A DNA stretch of 17,516 bases, taken from NCBI GenBank assembly GCA_003478355.1, contig QUFC01000061.1, positions 1 to 17,516 of the forward strand, in the 5' to 3' direction. A program made the translations under genes and the position numbers. The DNA is from Lachnospiraceae bacterium AM48-27BH. Lineage in GTDB: Bacteria; Bacillota; Clostridia; Lachnospirales; Lachnospiraceae. Positions 14,095 to 17,516 of the stretch are shown piece after piece. Below the pieces are notes generated by a model, which saw only the letters and a program-made list of their open reading frames with translations, was not told where the DNA came from and made no database searches. Positions within the stretch are counted from its first letter, which is position 1. Every line of letters begins with the position of its first letter.

Positions 14095-15543
14095 GTGAGC
14101 AGATGGGATTATGATGTAGCCGTGATCGGCGGCGGTGTAGTTGGCTGCGCGGCGGCAAGAGAATTGTCAAGATATGAGCTTTCCGTGTGTTTGCTGGAGA
14201 AAACAGAAGATGTATGTTCTGGAACCTCCAAGGCTAACAGTGCCATCGTCCATGCGGGATTTGACGCAGTGCCGGGTACCAGGAAGGCAGAATTTAACGT
14301 AAAGGGCAATGAGATGATGGGAGATCTGGCGAAAGACCTGGATATTCCATTCAAGAGAAATGGTTCCCTGGTGTTATGCTTTGCTGAGGAGGACAGGGAT
14401 GGTCTGCAGATGTTATATGACCGTGGAATTGCCAACGGAGTGAAAGATTTAAAAATTCTGGAAAAGAATCAGGTATTGGAACTGGAGCCTCATGTATCCG
14501 ATCAGGTGGTGGCAGCGCTGTATGCACCGACCGGTGGAATCGTCTGTCCATTTGAGCTGACCATCGCCATGGCTGAGAATGCCTGTGAAAATGGTGTGGA
14601 GTTTAAGCGGAATACAGGAGTCCGTAGCATTGAAAAATTGGAAGACGGTTACCGACTGGTAACTGAGAGCGGTGAACTGACAGCCCATTATGTGGTCAAT
14701 GCAGCAGGCGTTTATTCTGATGAGATCCACAACATGGTCAGTGAAAAGAAGCTGCACAATACACCAAGAAAGGGGGATTACTGTCTGTTAGACCAGGCCG
14801 CCGGTGGATATGTATCCCATACGATTTTCCAGCTTCCTGGTAAATACGGCAAAGGAATCCTGGTATCCCCGACGATCCATGGCAACCTGCTTCTGGGACC
14901 AACCGCTGTGGATGTGGAGGACAAAGAAAATACCGCAACAACAGCAAAAGAGCTGAGTGATGTGATCAGCAAATCTGCAGTCAGTGTGAAAGGTATCCCA
15001 TATAATCAGGTGATCACTTCCTTTTCTGGCGTTCGTGCCCATGAGGATGGAGATGATTTCGTGATCGGAGAAGCAGAGGATGCAGAAGGCTTCTTTGATG
15101 CAGCAGGTATCGAGTCCCCGGGATTGACCAGCGCCCCGGCTATTGGAGTGTATTTAGCAGAGCAGATTGCGGCAAAAGCATCAGCAGAACGGAAAAAGAA
15201 CTTTATTTCCACCAGAAAAGGTATTCCGAGACTGAACCACATGAGCTTTGAGGAGCGGGCAGAGTTGATCCGGAAACGTCCGGAATACGGCACCATCGTC
15301 TGCCGGTGCGAGGGTATCAGTGAAGGTGAGATCATGGATGCGGTCCACAGACCGGTGGGAGCAGTTTCCATGGATGGTGTGAAGCGCAGGACCAGACAGG
15401 GCATGGGAAGATGCCAGGGCGGTTTCTGTACACCGAAGGCCATGGAGATCATCGCTAGGGAACTGGGATGCGCCATGGAAGACATTTGCAAAAATCAGCC
15501 AGGTTCTGAACTGCTGGTAAAGAACGGAGGGATGGAAGCATGA
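14095..15543 (+). CDS. FAD-dependent oxidoreductase with C-terminal [2Fe-2S] domain, GlpA-like
   Basis: A 482-residue flavoprotein. The DAO-type FAD-binding domain starts with DVAVIGGGVVGCAAARELSR (residues 7-26), followed by the glutamate of LLEK, and SGTSKANSAIVHAGF and the substrate domain come next. A BFD-like domain with CRC (403, 405) and RCQGGFC (440, 445) can bind a [2Fe-2S] cluster. This layout is that of the GlpA subunit of anaerobic glycerol-3-phosphate dehydrogenase, which oxidises G3P to dihydroxyacetone phosphate; the L-2-hydroxyglutarate oxidase type (LhgO) is a relative. A GTG at 14095 with AGGAGGG 7 nt upstream is the start. The stop overlaps the next ATG (ATGA), and the following two genes fit the clostridial GlpA-GlpB-DUF1667 set. 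Substrate is inferred from context. Confidence 0.88.
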   Translation: MSRWDYDVAVIGGGVVGCAAARELSRYELSVCLLEKTEDVCSGTSKANSAIVHAGFDAVPGTRKAEFNVKGNEMMGDLAKDLDIPFKRNGSLVLCFAEEDRDGLQMLYDRGIANGVKDLKILEKNQVLELEPHVSDQVVAALYAPTGGIVCPFELTIAMAENACENGVEFKRNTGVRSIEKLEDGYRLVTESGELTAHYVVNAAGVYSDEIHNMVSEKKLHNTPRKGDYCLLDQAAGGYVSHTIFQLPGKYGKGILVSPTIHGNLLLGPTAVDVEDKENTATTAKELSDVISKSAVSVKGIPYNQVITSFSGVRAHEDGDDFVIGEAEDAEGFFDAAGIESPGLTSAPAIGVYLAEQIAAKASAERKKNFISTRKGIPRLNHMSFEERAELIRKRPEYGTIVCRCEGISEGEIMDAVHRPVGAVSMDGVKRRTRQGMGRCQGGFCTPKAMEIIARELGCAMEDICKNQPGSELLVKNGGMEA

Positions 15544-16877
15544 AGACATGGGATGTGGTAGTGATCGGCGGAGGCCCGGCTGGACTGGCAGCAGCGGCAG
15601 CAGCCAGAAAACAGGGAATTGAGGATGTTCTGATCCTGGAACGTGATCAGATGCTTGGCGGTATTTTAAACCAGTGTATCCACAATGGTTTTGGACTTCA
15701 TACATTTAAAGAAGAACTGACAGGTCCGGAATACGCAGACCGGTTCATCAAAGTAGTAGAGGAATTAAAAATCCCGTATCATTTAAATACCATGGTACTG
15801 TCCATTTCAAAGGACAAACAGGTGACTTACATGAACCGGGAAGAGGGACTGGTGACCATCCAGGCGAAGACTGTGGTTCTGGCCATGGGATGCCGGGAGC
15901 GATCCAGAGGCGCGTTAAATATTCCGGGATTCCGTCCGGCTGGCGTGTATTCTGCAGGAACCGCCCAGCGCCTGACCAATATGGAAGGCAAGAAAGTGGG
16001 CCGTGAAGTGGTGATCTTAGGCTCCGGTGATATCGGCCTGATCATGGCAAGACGCATGACTCTGGAAGGCGCCAAGGTGAAGGTGGTTGCGGAACTGATG
16101 CCTTATTCCGGTGGCCTGAAGAGAAATATTGTCCAGTGCCTGAATGACTATGGCATTCCGTTAAAACTAAGCCATACGGTGGTGGAGATCCACGGAAAAG
16201 AGCGTGTGACCGGAATTACCCTGGCACAGGTGGATGACCACCGGAAACCGATTCCAGGAACGGAAGAGTATTATTCCTGTGACACCTTGTTATTGTCTGT
16301 TGGCCTGATTCCGGAAAATGAGTTGACCAGAGGACTTGGTGCAGATGTCAGCCGCGTCACATCCGGTCCAGAGGTCAACGACCATCTGGAGACCAGCGTG
16401 CCAGGCGTATTTGCCTGTGGAAATGTACTTCATGTCCATGATCTGGTGGATTACGTGTCTGAGGAAGCGGCTATGGCTGGACAGGCGGCGGCAGAGTATG
16501 TGAAAGAACTGGCAGAACGTGAGAAGTATGCTGGAAAGACAGATGCAGAAACTTCTGCGTTGGGCGACGGGGAAGAAGTACCCATGTCAGAAGGCCACCA
16601 GTCCCTGGTACGTCTTTCAGCGGAAAACGGTGTCCGTTACACCGTTCCGCAATATCTGGATCCGAAGCATATGAAAGATCAGATCATTGTCCGGTTCCGT
16701 GTGGACAATGTATATAAAAACAGATCCATTTCCGTATACTATGACGGTGTTAAGATTCAGACCAGGAAGAAACGTGTGATGGCGCCGGGTGAGATGGAGC
16801 AGGTGATCCTGAAAAAGGATAGCTTTGGCGATTATCCGGATCTGAAGAAGATCACGATCTGCACAGAGGAGGAGTAA
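15540..16877 (+). CDS. NAD(P)/FAD-dependent oxidoreductase, GlpB-like partner
   Basis: A 445-residue pyridine-nucleotide-disulfide-type flavoprotein. The FAD motif VVVIGGGPAGLAAAAAARKQG is at residues 6-26, followed by LERDQMLGGILNQCIHNGFG. A second Rossmann motif, EVVILGSGDIGLIMARRM (about 157-174), is for NAD(P)H, and the FAD-closing GVFACGNVLHVHDLVDYVSEE lies near residue 295. There is no redox-active CxxC pair. Coupled to the GlpA-like gene by ATGA overlap, it probably passes electrons between that subunit and NAD or another carrier. The C-terminal part (about 360-445) is an extra beta-rich domain, preceded by a low-complexity acidic linker (about 325-350). Similar proteins are annotated as sarcosine oxidase alpha-like, so the exact role is inferred from the operon. 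Confidence 0.87.
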   Translation: MKTWDVVVIGGGPAGLAAAAAARKQGIEDVLILERDQMLGGILNQCIHNGFGLHTFKEELTGPEYADRFIKVVEELKIPYHLNTMVLSISKDKQVTYMNREEGLVTIQAKTVVLAMGCRERSRGALNIPGFRPAGVYSAGTAQRLTNMEGKKVGREVVILGSGDIGLIMARRMTLEGAKVKVVAELMPYSGGLKRNIVQCLNDYGIPLKLSHTVVEIHGKERVTGITLAQVDDHRKPIPGTEEYYSCDTLLLSVGLIPENELTRGLGADVSRVTSGPEVNDHLETSVPGVFACGNVLHVHDLVDYVSEEAAMAGQAAAEYVKELAEREKYAGKTDAETSALGDGEEVPMSEGHQSLVRLSAENGVRYTVPQYLDPKHMKDQIIVRFRVDNVYKNRSISVYYDGVKIQTRKKRVMAPGEMEQVILKKDSFGDYPDLKKITICTEEE

Positions 16878-16881
16878 GGAA

Positions 16882-17247
16882 ATGGAGACCAGAGAATTGA
16901 CTTGTATCTGCTGTCCGATGGGGTGTTCCATGACAGCGGAGATTGAAAATCATGAGGTAGTAAAGGTAACAGGCAATACCTGTCCAAGAGGTGCAGCTTA
17001 CGCGAAGAAGGAGATCACAAGCCCATCCAGAACGGTTACCTCCAGTGTTCATGTGACTCACGGAAAGCTTTTGATGGCTTCTGTGAAGACAAAGGAGGAA
17101 GTGCCGAAGGAGCGGATCATGGATGTGATGGAAGTGGTGCGGAACCTGACCGTAGAAGCCCCGGTTACCATTGGCCAGGTGCTGGTGGAGGACTGTGCGG
17201 GAACTGGTGTGGAGTTAGTGGCGACCAGGAACGTGGATGTAGTGTGA
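16882..17247 (+). CDS. DUF1667 cysteine-motif protein
   Basis: A 121-residue protein with LTCICCPMGC (Cys8, 10, 11, 15) and NTCPRG (Cys34), the N-terminal cysteine pattern of DUF1667, which looks like an iron-sulfur site similar to that in molybdopterin oxidoreductase N-termini. DUF1667 genes usually sit third after GlpA-like and GlpB-like flavoproteins, as here, so it is probably an electron-transfer or assembly partner of that complex. It starts 4 bases after the previous stop, with GGAGGAG inside the end of that gene. The last codon and stop lie in a 29-base duplication. Confidence 0.85.
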   Translation: METRELTCICCPMGCSMTAEIENHEVVKVTGNTCPRGAAYAKKEITSPSRTVTSSVHVTHGKLLMASVKTKEEVPKERIMDVMEVVRNLTVEAPVTIGQVLVEDCAGTGVELVATRNVDVV

Positions 17248-17291
17248 CCGGTCTTTTCATTGTGGAGGCGGTGTGACTGGTCTTTTCATTG
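17242..17291 (+). repeat. Imperfect direct duplication at the operon end
   Basis: GTGTGACCGGTCTTTTCATTG at 17242-17262 recurs at 17271-17291 with one change (C to T), a period of 29 bases. The first copy includes the stop codon of the DUF1667 gene. It looks like a recent tandem duplication. Confidence 0.8.
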
Positions 17292-17340
17292 ACAGATGAG
17301 AAAAAAAGAGTCACAATAGGGGTAATAACGTTATAAATTT

Positions 17341-17381
17341 GCGGCGAAAACCCACATGCTTGCGTGTGGGATGAAAGCCGC
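17341..17381 (+). repeat. Subterminal hairpin of an IS200/IS605-type element end
   Basis: CCCACA (17351-17356) pairs with TGTGGG (17365-17370), with further GC pairs inside, and outer arms GCGGC (17341-17345) and GCCGC (17377-17381) close a second tier. Imperfect hairpins near the ends are what TnpA Y1 transposases recognise in IS200/IS605 elements. A TTAT at 17331-17334, just before it, could be the tetranucleotide target. Support comes from the tnpA fragment that follows. Confidence 0.55.
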
Positions 17382-17387
17382 TTCTCT

Positions 17388-17415
17388 TTGACTTGATAAT
17401 AACATAGAATATAAT
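17388..17415 (+). promoter_or_regulatory. Promoter of the truncated tnpA
   Basis: TTGACT (17388-17393), a 16-base spacer and TATAAT (17410-17415). The ATG at 17418 follows almost at once, so transcripts would be nearly leaderless. Confidence 0.55.
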
Positions 17416-17417
17416 AT

Positions 17418-17516
17418 ATGCATAAGCGAAACATGGAAAGATGTGGAGTTTTGTGGTCAAGAGGATATTTTGTATCTACAGTAGGACATATAAGTGAAAC
17501 TACAGTAATTAAGTAC
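17418..17516 (+). pseudogene. tnpA: IS200/IS605-family TnpA, internally deleted (C-terminal part, runs off the window)
   Basis: A frame open to the window end encodes 33 residues, including VLWSRGYFVSTVGHISETT (residues 11-29). This matches the C-terminal end of IS200-type TnpA Y1 transposases, which read (L/F)WSxGYFVSTVGxxSExTIxxYI and normally follow about 95-100 residues holding the HUH motif and catalytic Tyr region. Here the start ATG and promoter are directly joined to the C-terminal segment, so most of the catalytic domain is gone. The element may still carry a downstream tnpB. The reading is short but distinctive. Confidence 0.65.

Noticed and set aside
17272..17315. Intrinsic terminator for the flavoprotein operon
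   Set aside because: The stem is interrupted and no T-tract follows on the + strand, so I list it only as an observation.

Overview
The window looks like a chromosomal segment of a gut Firmicute of the family Lachnospiraceae (Clostridia). The evidence is strong AGGAGG-type ribosome binding sites, TTGACA/TATAAT-type promoters, a T-box leader ahead of pheST, clostridial-type protein sequences (GH36 alpha-galactosidase, GlpA/GlpB-like flavoproteins with a DUF1667 protein) and moderate GC genes separated by AT-rich gaps. I would not name a species from sequence alone.

Layout. The left edge (1-1116, minus strand) is accessory DNA: the first 22 codons of an IS256-family transposase lie directly behind an Abi_2/AbiF-type HEPN protein. 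A divergent intergenic region with a cre/LacI-type palindrome leads to an intracellular GH36 alpha-galactosidase (1339-3597). Next come a GMP synthase that has only the ATP-pyrophosphatase and dimerisation parts (3799-4788), a clear terminator, and a MATE-family exporter (4916-6249) interrupted by one frameshift. A 490-base gene-free stretch follows (6250-6739). It holds a very AT-rich block, a near-consensus promoter with a perfect dyad in it, three tiny ORFs with strong Shine-Dalgarno sequences and an intrinsic terminator: a self-contained RNA of about 250 nt with no gene behind it. A dimethylargininase-like hydrolase lies on the minus strand (6740-7513), divergent from a phenylalanine T-box leader and pheS-pheT (8133-11616). 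pheT carries one frameshift that cuts off its C-terminal domain. Then come a small SAM methyltransferase, a metallo-beta-lactamase-fold hydrolase and a membrane/zinc-ribbon protein. A leader ending in a terminator precedes a tight three-gene operon of GlpA-like and GlpB-like flavoproteins and a DUF1667 Fe-S-type protein (14095-17247). The right edge is the left end of an IS200/IS605-family element with an internally deleted tnpA (17341-17516).

The most notable structure is an intergenic repeat present four times (about 6684, 7937, 11685, 13938), always on the + strand and each time fused directly to the T-tract of an intrinsic terminator. Two copies are short (about 50 bp) and two are long (about 110-120 bp, with extra GC-rich stems). 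With the orphan mini-ORF leader RNA, these are the best candidates for something undescribed here. The two frameshifts (MATE and pheT) each look like one missing base. Since pheT is essential, sequencing or assembly error is the simplest explanation there.
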